Source of the DNA: Mesoplasma seiffertii ATCC 49495
GTDB taxonomy: Bacteria > Bacillota_I > Bacilli_A > Mycoplasmatales > Mycoplasmataceae
Assembly: GCF_000518725.1 (NCBI RefSeq)
Contig: NZ_JAED01000008.1
Coordinates: 1-57,976 of the forward strand
Length of the DNA stretch: 57,976 nt
Direction: 5' to 3'
Shown: positions 1-10,605 of the stretch, piece by piece
Layout of the letters: every line of letters starts with the position of its first letter
How positions within the stretch are numbered: the stretch's first letter is position 1
Program-made: the position numbers and the translations under genes
The notes under the pieces: model-generated
What the model was told of the DNA's origin: nothing
What the model saw: the letters and a program-made list of their open reading frames with translations, nothing else
Databases searched by the model: none

Positions 1-1
1 A

Positions 2-898
2 ATTAACGAAGAAACTCATATTTTAGAAGGTGATTCAACATTTGTGATTACTGGAGCAATTAAAGCACCAAAAACTAAAATTACTACTGAGGAAATTCAA
101 AATAACGCTAATGTTAAAGCAATTTCAAATTTAGATAATTTACAAGCTGTTAATGAAAAATTAGCATCAATTAAAATTACTGGAGTTGATAGTTTGGCTG
201 CAACTGCTATTGATGGGTCTGCAACTGATGTAACAGTTACAATAACAATTAACGAAGAAACTCATACCTTAGTTGGAGCAAACACTTTTAGAATTGAGCA
301 AGCTATCAAAGATGATTTTGTAGATCAGCGAACAATATACAAAAATTTTCAGTTAGAAGAACGAACTACTTTTGCGAAAAACTTAGCAGAAGTAGAAGAT
401 ATTTATCAGATTGTAAAAATTGGATTTTTTAAAAATGATAAAGGAGAAGTACAAGTTCCTAGAATGCCTCATAACATTGGAATTATGTCGGAAGAATTAA
501 AGTTGCCGTCAGAAGTTACAAGCTTAGAAAGCATGTTTGAGGGTTATACGGGTGATTTTAGTGGTCTCACAGCCATAATTGCAAACTGAGATGTATCAAA
601 TATAACTAATATGAGTCATATGTTTCATGGAGCTGAAGAGTTTAATGGAGATATTTCCATGTGAGATGTATCAAAGGTAACTAACATGAGTTATATGTTT
701 GCTGGAGCCAAATATTTTGATCGAGATATTTCCAAGTGAGATGTATCAAATGTAACTGACATAAGTTATATGTTTGCTGGAGCAACAATATTTAATCAAA
801 ATTTATCTAACTGAACTTTTTCAAATAATGTAAATCATGAAAATTTTGATCATTTAACTGAAGGTTGAAAAATAGAAAATAAACCAAAATTTATATAA
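2..898 (+). CDS. BspA-like surface protein, C-terminal part (partial)
   Basis: The gene is open at the left edge and ends with TAA at 896-898. It falls into two parts. The first ~100 residues carry a repeat of about 82 residues: the same 20-nt stretch occurs at 1-20 and again at 247-266, encoding INEETH followed by L.G..TF.I. From about 585 to 810 there are three or four 25-residue BspA/DUF285 leucine-rich-like repeats with the pattern WDVSxVTxMSYMFxGAxxFxxDIS, their Trp codons being TGA. Proteins of this kind in mollicutes are surface lipoproteins that bind host or neighbouring cell surfaces. The signal peptide lies outside the window, so the lipoprotein nature is inferred. The specific function is unknown. 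Confidence 0.85.
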
Positions 899-964
899 TA
901 ATTATCATAGATATTTATATTTGACAACAATATATTTTTATAATAAAAAACAAAAACATAGCAA

Positions 965-1025
965 AATGAACCCAAAAAGTAAGTACAAGTAAGATGCCTG
1001 TGCATTTCTTTTAAAAGGGTTCATT
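965..1025 (+). terminator. Long stem-loop downstream of the surface-protein gene
   Basis: Arms AATGAACCC (965-973) and GGGTTCATT (1017-1025) enclose an imperfect inner stem (AAAGTAAGTAC against GTGCATTTCTTTT), and T-rich sequence follows. A second copy of the same design lies at 35024-35087. It is most likely a terminator, but the conserved shape and length leave other roles open. Confidence 0.55.
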
Positions 1026-1089
1026 TTTATTTTTTGTCCAAATTATTTGTTTTAAAAAATATTTCAAAAAGAATTCAAAAAACAAACTC

Positions 1090-1105
1090 TTGGAAAATAT
1101 TCCAA
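1090..1105. promoter_or_regulatory. Palindromic operator candidate upstream of GH1
   Basis: TTGGAA-AATA-TTCCAA is a perfect inverted repeat with 6-bp arms, 55 bp before the GH1 start. Closely related sequences precede ptsI, the glucose-type permease and fruA in this window. A sugar-responsive regulator (RpiR or LacI type) is inferred. Confidence 0.5.
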
Positions 1106-1159
1106 TATTTTAATAAAAATGTAAAATATTATTATATTTTTAAACACTTAAGGAGTCTT

Positions 1160-2575
1160 ATGAAAATTCAATTTGAGAAAAATTTTTGATGAGGTACAGC
1201 GATTTCTGGTCCTCAATCAGAAGGAATATTTGCCAAAAGCAATTTAAATATTATGGATTATTGATATCAACAAAGTCCTGAAGATTTTCATAATCAAATG
1301 GGCCCAGAAATTGCAAGCGACATGTATCATCACTATAATAGCGACATTAAAATAATGCAAGAATTAAATTTAAATAGTTATCGAACTTCAATTCAATGAA
1401 CACGCTTAATAAAGAATATAAAGACTGGAGAAATAGATCAAGAGGGATACCAATTTTATCGTGCTTATTTTCAAAAATTGCATGATGCAAATATCAAAAC
1501 TATTGTTAATTTATATCATTTTGACATGCCAATTGAGTTAGAAAATATTGGTGGATGAACTAATAAAGAAGTTGTCGATTTATATGTTAAATATGCCCAA
1601 ATTGCCTTTGAGTGTTTTGGAGATATTGTTGATTATTGGGCCACTTTTAATGAACCAGTTGTACCAATCGAAGGTTGTTATTTATATCAATGGTATTATC
1701 CAAAAATTGTGGATTTTCAAAAAGGAATACAAGCAGGTTTTAATACTATTGTTGCTCATGCAAAAACTGTTAACCTTTTTCATAAAATGTTTAAACATAA
1801 TCCCAATAAGAAAATTACGGTGATCTTAAATTTAACGCCAGCCTATCCCAAAGACCAGCAAGCAGAAAATGTTGAAGCTGCTGAAATTAGAGATTTACTG
1901 TTTAATAAAGCATTTTTGGATACGATGGTTCTTGGGACTTTTCCTGATAAGCTAGTTGAACTTTTAAAACAAGAAAATATCCTTCCTTTTTATACAACAG
2001 ATGAAATTGAAGCTGTTAAAGATGCCCGAATTGACTTTTTAGGAGTTAACTATTATCAGCCAAGCCGAATTCAAGCTCGAACTATTCCTTGGAATAATAA
2101 TGATCCAATAATGCCTGCAAAATGGTTTGAAAATTATCAATGACCCGAACGTCGTATTAATCCTTATCGTGGTTGAGAAATTCATCCCCAAACACTTTAT
2201 GAAATTGGGATTAATATTAAAAATAACTACAATAATATTCCGTGAATTGTTTCTGAAAATGGAATGGGAGTTGAAGACGAACTTCGTTACCAAGATTCTA
2301 ATGGTCAAATTAATGATAATTATCGTATTGATTTTATTAAGGAACACTTGTATTGATTGAATCAAGCAATCAAACAGGGCAGCAATTGTTTTGGTTATCA
2401 GTTATGAACATTTGTCGATTGTTGAAGTTGAGCTAATTCTTACAAAAATCGTTATGGAATTGTAAGTTTAGATTTAGAAACTCAAACACGAACAATTAAA
2501 AAGTCTGGGTATTGGTTTAAAGAAATTATTGAAAATAACAATGTTATAGAAATTGAAGAAGGCTTAATAAAATAA
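1160..2575 (+). CDS. 6-phospho-beta-glucosidase, GH1 family
   Basis: The 471-residue product has the length usual for bacterial GH1 phospho-glycosidases, which split phosphorylated beta-glucosides imported by a PTS into glucose-6-phosphate and glucose or an aglycone in the cytoplasm. The acid/base motif TFNEP is intact with Glu165, and the nucleophile motif SENG places Glu366 in register. Near the C terminus S-Y-K-N-R-Y-G fits the phosphate-binding Ser/Lys/Tyr loop of 6-phospho enzymes. The start ATG follows AAGGAG. A palindromic operator candidate lies upstream, and the cognate PTS genes are at 5469-10548. Many Trp codons are TGA. The exact sugar (cellobiose, salicin or similar) cannot be read from the sequence. 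Confidence 0.92.
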
Positions 2576-2584
2576 AAGCAACCT

Positions 2585-2779
2585 TTATAAAAAGATTGCC
2601 AAAAGAATTAATATTAAGCCAATTAAGAAACAACCTAAAAAGGTTCAAATCAAAAGTGGTTTTTTTCAGTATAAGACACGTTGTTTTTGTTTGTCGACAA
2701 ATCTAACTACTCCTCAAACGAAAAACGGAATAACAAAGAAAAATCCGGCAACTGATGCTAATATCATTGGTAAGTCCAT
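2585..2779 (-). CDS. Small two-TM membrane protein
   Basis: This is a 64-residue protein on the minus strand, ending 9 bp from the convergent GH1 stop. It begins MDLPMILASVAGFFFVIPFF, followed by a short basic loop (VDKQKQR) and a second hydrophobic segment, so two membrane helices are predicted. The ATG is preceded by AGGAG, and Trp codons are TGA. It resembles in size and layout the protein at 5075-5260, which also sits on the opposite strand inside this sugar cluster. I do not recognise a family. Translation is supported by the clean reading frame and the ribosome-binding site. Confidence 0.65.
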
Positions 2780-2839
2780 TTATTAAACACTCCTATCATA
2801 ATTAGTATATAAAGAAAAACTAAAAAGAGGTATATAAAA

Positions 2840-4345
2840 ATGAAAACAAATAATAATCAAAGAGACTTTATCTTTTCTTGCTCGACAAATTCTTTTCAAA
2901 TTGAAGGGGGTAGAAATTTAGGGGGTCGCACTGATTCAATTTGAGATGAGTTTACTAAACGTAACTTCGTAATTCCACCAGCCAATGTAGCTGCTAGAGA
3001 AATTAATTCGATTGAAATTGCTGCAGACTTTTTTCATAAATATAAGACTGATGCCAAAATTATGAATAATCTAGGATTAAATGGGTTTGTCTATAATATG
3101 GATTGAACACGTATTTTTCCCAAAAATGAAAGCTATATAAATCCAGAAGGAATCAAATGACATGTAGACATGTTTCAAACTATGGTCGATAATGGTATCC
3201 AACCAATTCCAATTATATTTCATTGAGATACACCGCTTTGAGCTCAAATTCAAGGCGGATGAGAAAATCCTGATATTTTAAAATGATTTCGTAATTACTG
3301 CCAAGTCATATTTGAACATTTAGGAAAGTTTACCGATCTTTGATATGTTAATGATGAAAACTCGACTTTCACATTACAGGGTTATTTGTCAGATTATTTA
3401 CCACCAGCTCGAAATGATAAAACTGCTTTTGCTAAGGCAATTCACAACCTAAATATGGCAGCTGCAATTGCTAAACAAGAATTTGAGATTGCTAAAGAAA
3501 AGGGATTTATTGCAAAAACTGGAATGCTAGGAATTGATCATGATTGAACTCCAGCGATTCCTTATGACCAAACTGACAACAAAGATCTTGAAGCTTGCAG
3601 AATTTACAACCAATGATTTTTGGACTTTTGATTAGACCCTAACATGAAGGGAACATATCCTCAAATATTTATGGATTGATTGACTGATAATAAAATTGAA
3701 ATGATAATCCCGCAAACAGATTTAGAATTTTTAAAAGCCAATACCTTAGATTTCATTGGATGAAATTATTATCGTCCTTGCTATGTTGCTGATTTTAATA
3801 AAGTCATTGATTCACAAGAGTTAATTAAACCATCTGAAGAATTCTTTGTTAAGGATTTTAAAATTGTTTATCCAAAAGCAAATGTTCGCTACACAGATTG
3901 AAAATGAGTAGTTGATCCTCAAATGTTAGAGCCGGGGGCTAAAGTTTTATTTGAGCGTTATCAAAAACCATTAATGATTGTCGAAAATGGGATGGGCGCT
4001 TTTGATGATAAATCACAAGAAATGATTTTAGATGTTGAAAGAATTGAATATTTAAAAGAGCATTTACATGCTGTTTTGCAAGCAAAGGCTAACGGAGTTG
4101 ATTTTATTGGGTATTCAATGTGAACTTATTGTGATATTTTTTCTCCTTCAGGAGGATATCGTAAAGATTATGGGCTAGTGTCGGTTGACTTTAATTCTCC
4201 AATTCGTGAGCGCAAACCTAAACTTAGCTATGTATGATACAAACAAGTAATCAGTAGTGATGGTACTGACCTATCAATTAATCTTGAAAAGTTAACAAAT
4301 GGTTTACAAACTGAACTTAGAAATTGAGATTTGCATAAAAAGTAA
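2840..4345 (+). CDS. GH1-family phospho-beta-glycosidase paralogue with altered acid/base motif
   Basis: This 501-residue GH1 protein is clearly divergent from the one at 1160. The nucleophile motif is intact (VENGMG, Glu382) and YRKDYG near the end fits the 6-phosphate-binding loop. The usual TFNEP acid/base motif reads VNDENS (Asn171, Asp172, Glu173), so either Asp172 replaces the general acid or Glu173 is shifted by one. It starts at an ATG after AAGAGG and is followed after 49 bp by the DUF3284 gene, probably in one transcript. A phospho-glycosidase with shifted specificity is likely. A non-hydrolytic or transglycosylating role is possible. Confidence 0.8.
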
Positions 4346-4394
4346 TAAAATTATAAGTAGAAAGTTAAATAGTTAACAATAGAGAAGGTGTCAA

Positions 4395-5018
4395 ATGGCA
4401 AAAGAATTAAAACCGGTAATTATTTCTGATCCAATAGAAGTTGCAGAGCTTGAAAAACACTTTGCAGAGCAAGCCGCTAAAATTGCTACAAAAGTTTATA
4501 CTTCAGTCACTGAAGAAAGACTTCGTGTCAATAAGATTATTAAAACTAAAAAAATTAAAGCACCAGTTGAAGAAGTTTTTCGAACAATTATTACTAATTC
4601 AACTCATAATTTACATCCTAATTTGAATTATGAAGATTTGCAAGCAGGAGCTTTTTATCGAGCAAGTGGAAAAATTAATAAATTGCCATTTAAGATTACA
4701 AAGTTTGTCGAAAACGAAGAAATGGCAATTAAATGATATGCCAAAGATCAAGAGTTTATTAAAACATTAGTTTTTACACCGAACAAATCTAATACAGTAA
4801 CCAAAATTAGATATTCTGATATTTCAACGGGAATGGTCTCAATTTTAGGATATTTTGAAAAACATATTCGTAACTTGTATACCAAACGTCAAGTGATTGC
4901 ATTTCAAGTTCAATGCAAGCAAGCAGAAATTGATTTAGGTCTTTTAAGTCCCTTACAAGTAGAAAAAGCTAACAAAACAATTGCGAGAATGTTGAAGTAC
5001 TCAAAAGAAGCTTATTAG
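4395..5018 (+). CDS. DUF3284-domain protein
   Basis: The 207-residue soluble protein fits my recollection of the DUF3284 family, which is repeatedly found beside cellobiose/beta-glucoside PTS genes in Firmicutes and mollicutes. An SRPBCC-like fold is suggested by the N-terminal motif KIKAPVEEVFRTI and the alternating beta-rich centre. It has no signal peptide or membrane segment. The start follows GAGAAGGTG, and a strong terminator follows directly. It probably shares a transcript with the GH1 gene at 2840. Biochemical function is unknown, and the family assignment is from memory of its context and N-terminal pattern. Confidence 0.65.
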
Positions 5019-5036
5019 TAAATTCAATATGACAAA

Positions 5037-5074
5037 TAAAAAAGTTTAACCTTATCGTGGTTAAACTTTTTTTG
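5037..5074. terminator. Bidirectional intrinsic terminator
   Basis: AAGTTTAACC (5042-5051) pairs with GGTTAAACTT (5059-5068) around a 7-nt loop, with a T tract on the right and an A tract on the left. It ends the DUF3284 transcript and can also serve the convergent minus-strand gene. Confidence 0.85.
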
Positions 5075-5260
5075 TTATAAAATAACTCCTAAAATTACAA
5101 AAATAATCATTACAACTGAGCAAATAATTGAACCAAAAACATAAATTCAATTTTTGTATGTTACATATTTATGAAAGTAACGTTCCAAGATTTCAATAAC
5201 AAAGAAGGTCACTATAAAACAAACAACAGGTATAAAGGCAAAATAAATAATTGAGTTCAT
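5075..5260 (-). CDS. Small two-TM membrane protein
   Basis: This 61-residue protein begins MNSIIYFAFIPVVCFIV. It has two hydrophobic segments separated by a polar, aromatic stretch (LERYFHKYVTYKNW). Its stop touches the bidirectional terminator. GGAGC lies about 15 nt before the ATG, which is rather far. It is analogous in size and position to the protein at 2585-2779. The family is unknown; a membrane accessory role is only a guess. Confidence 0.55.
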
Positions 5261-5321
5261 CGTATATTTCTCGCTGCTCCTATTCTTTTATATTACAACA
5301 AAATTTGACAAACTCCAAACT

Positions 5322-5350
5322 TTGATTTTTGAAAATATTTTTTATATAAA
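5322..5350 (+). promoter_or_regulatory. Sigma-70-type promoter of the first EIIC gene
   Basis: TTGATT (5322-5327), a 17-nt spacer and TATAAA (5345-5350). The spacer holds GAAAATATTTTTT, which partly resembles the palindrome seen upstream of other sugar genes. Confidence 0.5.
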
Positions 5351-5468
5351 AATAGTGTAGTAAGAAGTTACTATGCCAATTTTGAGAGAACTAAAGCAAA
5401 GATTTTAAATCTTAATTTAAAAGAATAGATAAATCAGAAATTACGTCAAATAAAAGAAAGGAGAAAAT

Positions 5469-7595
5469 ATGTCGAAAACTGTTACACCGAATAATAGTCA
5501 TCCAAGAGCAAACAAAGAAGCTCAGTCATGGTTTAAAAAAGCAGTTATTCCTGCAGTTACTAAAATGGGTAACCAACGACACTTAGGGGCCATTCGTGAT
5601 GCCTTTGGAACCATGATTCCCTTAATCATTGCTGGTTCAATTGGAATTTTAGTTAACGCCATTATTTTTGGTGGAGCTGGATCAGGATATGTTTCTGTTT
5701 TGGGGTTAATTGCAAAAGCATTCAATGGAGACATGTCATGAGCAAAAGTTGGTTCAGATTTGATTGGTAACTTGGATACTGGTTGAGGTCAAACATCTCG
5801 CATTATGGGATTTGCATTTGGGTCAATCAGTACTGTAACTATGGGAATGATGTCAATCTGATTTTCATTCTTGTTTGGATACTATATCGCAGTTAGTCGT
5901 GGCTTTTCAAATCCAATTATTGCTGGAATGATATCAACAGGATCATTTATTTTAATTGGAATGGGAGAAGTTACTTTCTTCATGGATGCAAAAGGTTTAA
6001 TTGTAGCGATAATTTTTGGGTTGTTGGCAACTGAACTATTTATTAAATTATCGTCAGTAAGAGCCTTAAATCTAAAACTCCCTGATGGAGTACCCCCAGC
6101 AGTTGGAAAATCATTTGCAGTATTTTTACCAGTCGTGATTACTTTTGCTGTAATTGCTGGAATTAACATTATCGTATTTGCCCCAGCAATCGTCTTAAAA
6201 GATTTATATGTATCAGTAGGAAAATATCAATCAATTACCGGAGACGAAGTTAATAAATTGCTTGCAGCAATAAGAGAAGCAAATATAGGTCTTCCAGGAT
6301 TTGAAAATTATGGAGACTTATTAGCAAAATTACAAGCAGCTGCTATTGATAACCAAACATTTAAAGGCTTTGTTGAAGGGTTATCTGCTAGTGATAAGTC
6401 AGTAGTTGCTTCATTTATTGCAATCATTAATGGAACCACAAGCTTAGGAAATAATGCTGGAAACATTGTACAAATTGCTGATTCATCAAATATTAAATTA
6501 ACTCTTGTAAATGATCAGTTGATTGTCTCATTAAGTTGACAAGCAATTTCGTTAACTTACCAACAATTTGGAATGGGGGCAGCGATCTACAAATTCGTCT
6601 CAAGTTGATTTATCAGCTTTGCCACAGGAGATGGAGCACTAGGATTAGCAATTGTCTTTGTGCTATTCGTAGGAATTTTCTGATTCTTTGGAATTCATGG
6701 ATCAAACTTAATGGCAGGAGTTTTTGAACCAATATTCTTAATGGTGTTAGGAATTAATATGGCAATCATTGCCGAAACAGGAAGTTATGAAGTTGCTGCT
6801 GCAACAGGGTCAATGGGAGTATTCACAAAACCGTTCTTTGATGCTTATATGTATGTTGGAGGGTCTGGGTCAACTTTAGGATTATTGACAATGACTTTAG
6901 TATTTTCTAAACGTCAAGAACTTAAAGAAGTTGCTAAATATGCCACACCAGCGGGAGTATTCCAAATTAATGAACCAGCAATTTTTGGATATCCAATTAT
7001 TTTAAATCCAGTTTATGCAATTCCATTTATTTTTGCACCAATTGCAAACTTAATGGTTGGATGAATCTTTTCTCCAGCAGTACTAGGATTTGTTAATTAT
7101 TCAACCGTAGCTGCGCCATGAACAACACCTTGATTCTTAACTGCCGTAATTACATCATTAGATATTCGAGCACTAATTCCAGCAATTATTGTGTTTGGAA
7201 TGGATATGCTAATTTATCTACCATTTGTGTTATTAGACAATAAGTTATATTTCAAAAAACTAAAGCTTAATAATCCTCAACAATATGAAAACGAAATGAA
7301 ATATTTCAATGATCCAGAATATCGTTTTAATTATGATACAAACCGTAAAGTAGCAGCCTTAAAAAATAAAGGTGATTTGGCAATTGCAGATGCCATGGAG
7401 CTTAACGAGTTTTGAAAAAAACGTATGACCGATGTTAAGAAATTGGAAATTCGTACCAAAGAAATTATGGAGAAAGCTTTAGCTAAACAACAACGCTATA
7501 ATCAGAAAGCTCAAATTTTGCAAGACAAGCGCGAGCAAAAAGCTCAGACTTTGCAGTCTAAATGATCAGGACAAAAGCAAAAAGCAAATAAATAA
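5469..7595 (+). CDS. PTS lactose/cellobiose-family EIIC permease (copy 1)
   Basis: The 708-residue integral membrane component imports a beta-glucoside-type sugar while EIIB phosphorylates it. EIIC-like segments include GTMIPLIIAGSIG, LPDGVPPAVGKSF, WFFGIHGSN and the substrate-region motif INEPAIFGYPI. It is far longer than the roughly 430-450 residues usual for the family: an insert of about 130 residues (from LKDLYV to NDQLIVSLS) lies between membrane helices, and a charged, Gln/Lys-rich C-terminal tail of about 115 residues follows the last helix. The start ATG has AAAGGAG upstream. A close paralogue sits at 8416, with EIIB and EIIA between them. Confidence 0.93.
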
Positions 7596-7664
7596 TAAAA
7601 ATATTTTAATCATTTATAGCATTTTTTAGGCATAAACTGCTTAAAAAGCACCAAAAACCTATCG

Positions 7665-7702
7665 AAAAGAAAATTTTCCAAAATTTTGGAAAATTTTCTT
7701 TT
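7665..7702. promoter_or_regulatory. 38-bp perfect palindrome between EIIC and EIIB
   Basis: The whole 38 bp reads the same on both strands. The centre is CCAAAATTTTGG, flanked by AAAATTTT blocks and AAAAG/CTTTT ends. TATAAT follows at 7702-7707, overlapping its last base, which places the palindrome over the expected -35 region. It could be an operator, a terminator for the EIIC transcript, or both. Confidence 0.7.
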
Positions 7703-7765
7703 ATAATGTAATTGTAGTAGAAAAAATTATTTACTATGCAAAATTTAGAGAGAGGTTTCCAGTAT

Positions 7766-8065
7766 ATGAAAAAAATATTGTTAGTTTGTTCTGCGGGAAT
7801 GTCAACTAGTATGTTAGTTAAAAAAATGAACGATTACGCAAGTTTAAACGAGTTGGATTACGAAATTAAGGCAATGGGAATGGCAGAAGCCAAACCACAA
7901 ATTGATCAATGAGATGTTATTATGGTTGGCCCTCAAGTAAGTTATGTGTTAAATGATTTAAAATCGTTAACCGAAAAACCAGTTGAAGTGATTCCTTCAA
8001 CTATTTATGCACTAGCAAAAGGTGCTGATGCTATTAAAATGGCACAAAGACTGTTAGGAGAATAA
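7766..8065 (+). CDS. PTS lactose/cellobiose-family EIIB
   Basis: This 99-residue cytoplasmic EIIB takes phosphate from EIIA on Cys9 and passes it to the incoming sugar at EIIC. The P-loop-like motif LLVCSAGMSTSMLV is at residues 5-18, as in CelA/ChbB proteins, and the length is normal. The start ATG follows GAGAGG. EIIA begins 1 nt after the stop, so the two are translated together. No EIIC of this family is fused to it; candidates are encoded on both sides. Confidence 0.95.
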
Positions 8066-8066
8066 A

Positions 8067-8378
8067 ATGGATATAAACTTTGAAGAAATATCTTTTCAAA
8101 TTATTGCATATGCGGGAGAAGCAAAAGGCCATGCAATGCAAGCAATTTTTGAGGCTAAAAAAAGTAACTTTGCTGAGGCTGAAAAATGCTTAGAAAAGTC
8201 TGAAGAAAGCATGATTTTAGCTGAAAGGGCGCACATGGATGTTGTTTCAGCTGAAGCTAATGGAAAAGAATTTAGAATTCCTGTTTTATTCATGCATGCT
8301 GAAGATCAATTGCTATCAACCCAAACAATAATGTTGATGGCAAAAGAATTTATTGATTTATACAAATTAATTAAATAG
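8067..8378 (+). CDS. PTS lactose/cellobiose-family EIIA
   Basis: The 103-residue all-helical EIIA receives phosphate from HPr. The motif FMHAEDQLLST places the phosphorylated histidine at His77. The N-terminal part contains AYAGEAKGHAMQAI, typical of the trimeric LacF/CelC/ChbA fold. It begins one base after the EIIB stop, and the next EIIC starts 38 bp downstream, so EIIB, EIIA and EIIC copy 2 look like one operon. Confidence 0.95.
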   Translation: MDINFEEISFQIIAYAGEAKGHAMQAIFEAKKSNFAEAEKCLEKSEESMILAERAHMDVVSAEANGKEFRIPVLFMHAEDQLLSTQTIMLMAKEFIDLYKLIK

Positions 8379-8415
8379 TATTTAAAAATTTAAATATAAA
8401 AGAAAGGAGATTAAT

Positions 8416-10548
8416 ATGTCCGAAAAATTTATGCCCTCTAGCCGAGGGAAAACCGGAACCAAGAAGGTTAACGAATGATTTAAAGAGTCGTTAATTCCTT
8501 CAATTGGTAAAATGGGTAACCAAAGACACTTGGGTGCTATTCGTGATTCATTTGGAACCATGATACCGTTAATCATTGCCGGTTCAATCGGAGTATTAGT
8601 TAATGCCATCATTTTTGGTGGAGCTGGATCAGGATATGTTTCTGTTTTGGGTTTAATTGCAAAAGCAGTTAATCCCGATATGTCATGAGAAAGTATTGGT
8701 TCAAATTTAATAGGTAATTTAGAAACTGGTTGAGGTCAAACATCTCGTATTATGGGATTTGCATTTGGGTCAATTAGTACTGTTACAGTAGGAATGATGT
8801 CAATTTGATTTTCATTCCTGTTTGGATACTATATTGCAGTTAGTCGTGGATTTTCAAATCCGATTATTGCCGGAATGGTATCAACAGCATCATTTATTTT
8901 AGCAGGAATGGGAGAAATCACTTTCTTCATGGATGCTAAAGGATTGATTACAGCGATAATTTTTGGACTAATATCAACTGAGTTATTTATTAAATTATCG
9001 TCTGTTAGAGCTTTAAATATTAAGCTACCTGATGGAGTACCACCAGCAGTTGGAAAATCGTTTGCTGTATTTTTACCAGTCGTGATTACTTTTGCTGTAA
9101 TTGCTGGAATTAATATTATCGTATTTGCTCCAGCAATTGTCTTAAAAGATTTATATGTTCAAACTGGTAAATTTCAAACAATTACAGGAGATGATGTTAA
9201 TAAACTTTTAGAAGCAATAAGAAATGCAAACATTGCGATTCCAGAATTTGAAAAATATGCTGACTTGCTAGCTAAATTACAAGCATCAGCTATTGATGCC
9301 AACAGTTTTAAAGCCTTTATTGAAGGTTTAAATGGAACTGACAAGTCTGTAGTAGCATCATTTATTGCAATTGTTAATGGAAGCACAAGTTTGGGAAATG
9401 CAGCTGGAAATATTGTTCAAATTGCTAGCTCATCAAACATTAAATTAACTCTTGTAAATGATCAGTTAATTGTGTCATTAAGCTGACAAGCAATTCAATT
9501 AACTTACCAACAATTTGGAATGGGAGCAGCGATTTATCAATTTATAACTAGTTGATTTATTACATTTGCTACCGGAGATGGAGCACTAGGATTAGCAATT
9601 GTCTTTGTGTTATTCGTAGGAATTTTCTGATTCTTTGGAATCCACGGATCAAATTTAATGGCAGGTATTTTTGAGCCAATCTTCTGAATGGTGTTAGGAA
9701 TTAACTCTGCAATTGTTGCGCAAGCAGGAAGCTATGAAATTGCTGCAGCAACAGGTTCAATGGGAGTATTTACAAAACCATTCTTTGACGCTTATATGTA
9801 TGTTGGAGGTTCAGGGGCAACTTTGGGGTTACTAACTATGACATTAGCATTTTCTAAACGTCAAGAGTTAAAAGAAGTTGCTAAATATGCGACACCAGCA
9901 GGAGTATTTCAAATTAATGAACCAGCAATTTTTGGATATCCAATTATCTTAAATCCAGTTTATGCAATTCCATTTATTTTTGCACCAATTGCAAACTTAA
10001 TGGTTGGATGAATCTTTTCTCCAGCAGTACTAGGATTTGTTAATTATTCAACAGTAGCTGCACCATGAACCGCACCTTGATTTGTAACAGCAGTAATTAC
10101 ATCATTAGATATTCGAGCTTTAATTCCAGCAATTATTGTCTTTGGATTAGATATGTTGATTTACTTGCCGTTTGTATTATTAGACAACAAATTATATTTC
10201 AAAAAATTAAAGTTAAATAATCCTGACCAATATGACGTGGAAATGAAATACTTTAATGATCCGGAATATCGTTTTAATTATGATACAAATCGTAAAGTTG
10301 AAGGTTTAAAAAATAAAGGAGAATTAGCTATTGCTGATGCAATGGAAATTAATGCCTTTTGAAAAAAACGTATGACTGATGCGGAAAAATTAGAAATGCG
10401 TAAGCAAGAATCAATGAATAAAGCTTTAGAAAAACAAAAAATTTACAATGAAAAAGCTCAAGCTTTAGAAAAAAAACGTGCGCTAAAAGCGCAAATGCTT
10501 AAACCAAAATGAGATGAGCATAAAGCTAAGAAAGCCAACAAAAATTAA
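8416..10548 (+). CDS. PTS lactose/cellobiose-family EIIC permease (copy 2)
   Basis: This 710-residue paralogue of the EIIC at 5469 is near-identical over long blocks. It has the same INEPAIFGYPI motif, the same inserted domain (more diverged, for example FQTITGDDVNKLLEAIRNAN) and the same charged C-terminal tail. The N terminus and the tail differ most. The ATG follows AAAGGAG. It lies in the EIIB-EIIA transcript. Two permeases sharing one EIIB/EIIA pair suggests related substrates or a recent duplication that is diverging. Confidence 0.93.
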
Positions 10549-10566
10549 GTTTAATAACTAGTATGG

Positions 10567-10587
10567 AAAGCACGTTAGTGCTTTTTA
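10567..10587 (+). terminator. Short hairpin after EIIC copy 2
   Basis: AAAGCAC (10567-10573), loop GTTA, GTGCTTT (10578-10584), then T-rich sequence. It lies only about 20 nt before the next start, so it may attenuate rather than fully end transcription. Confidence 0.65.
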
Positions 10588-10605
10588 TAATTGAAAGGGA
10601 ACAAA

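Noticed and set aside
922-944. TTGACA ... TATAAT pair after the surface-protein gene
   Set aside because: The spacer is only 12 nt, too short for a sigma-70 promoter, and the next gene is over 200 bp away.
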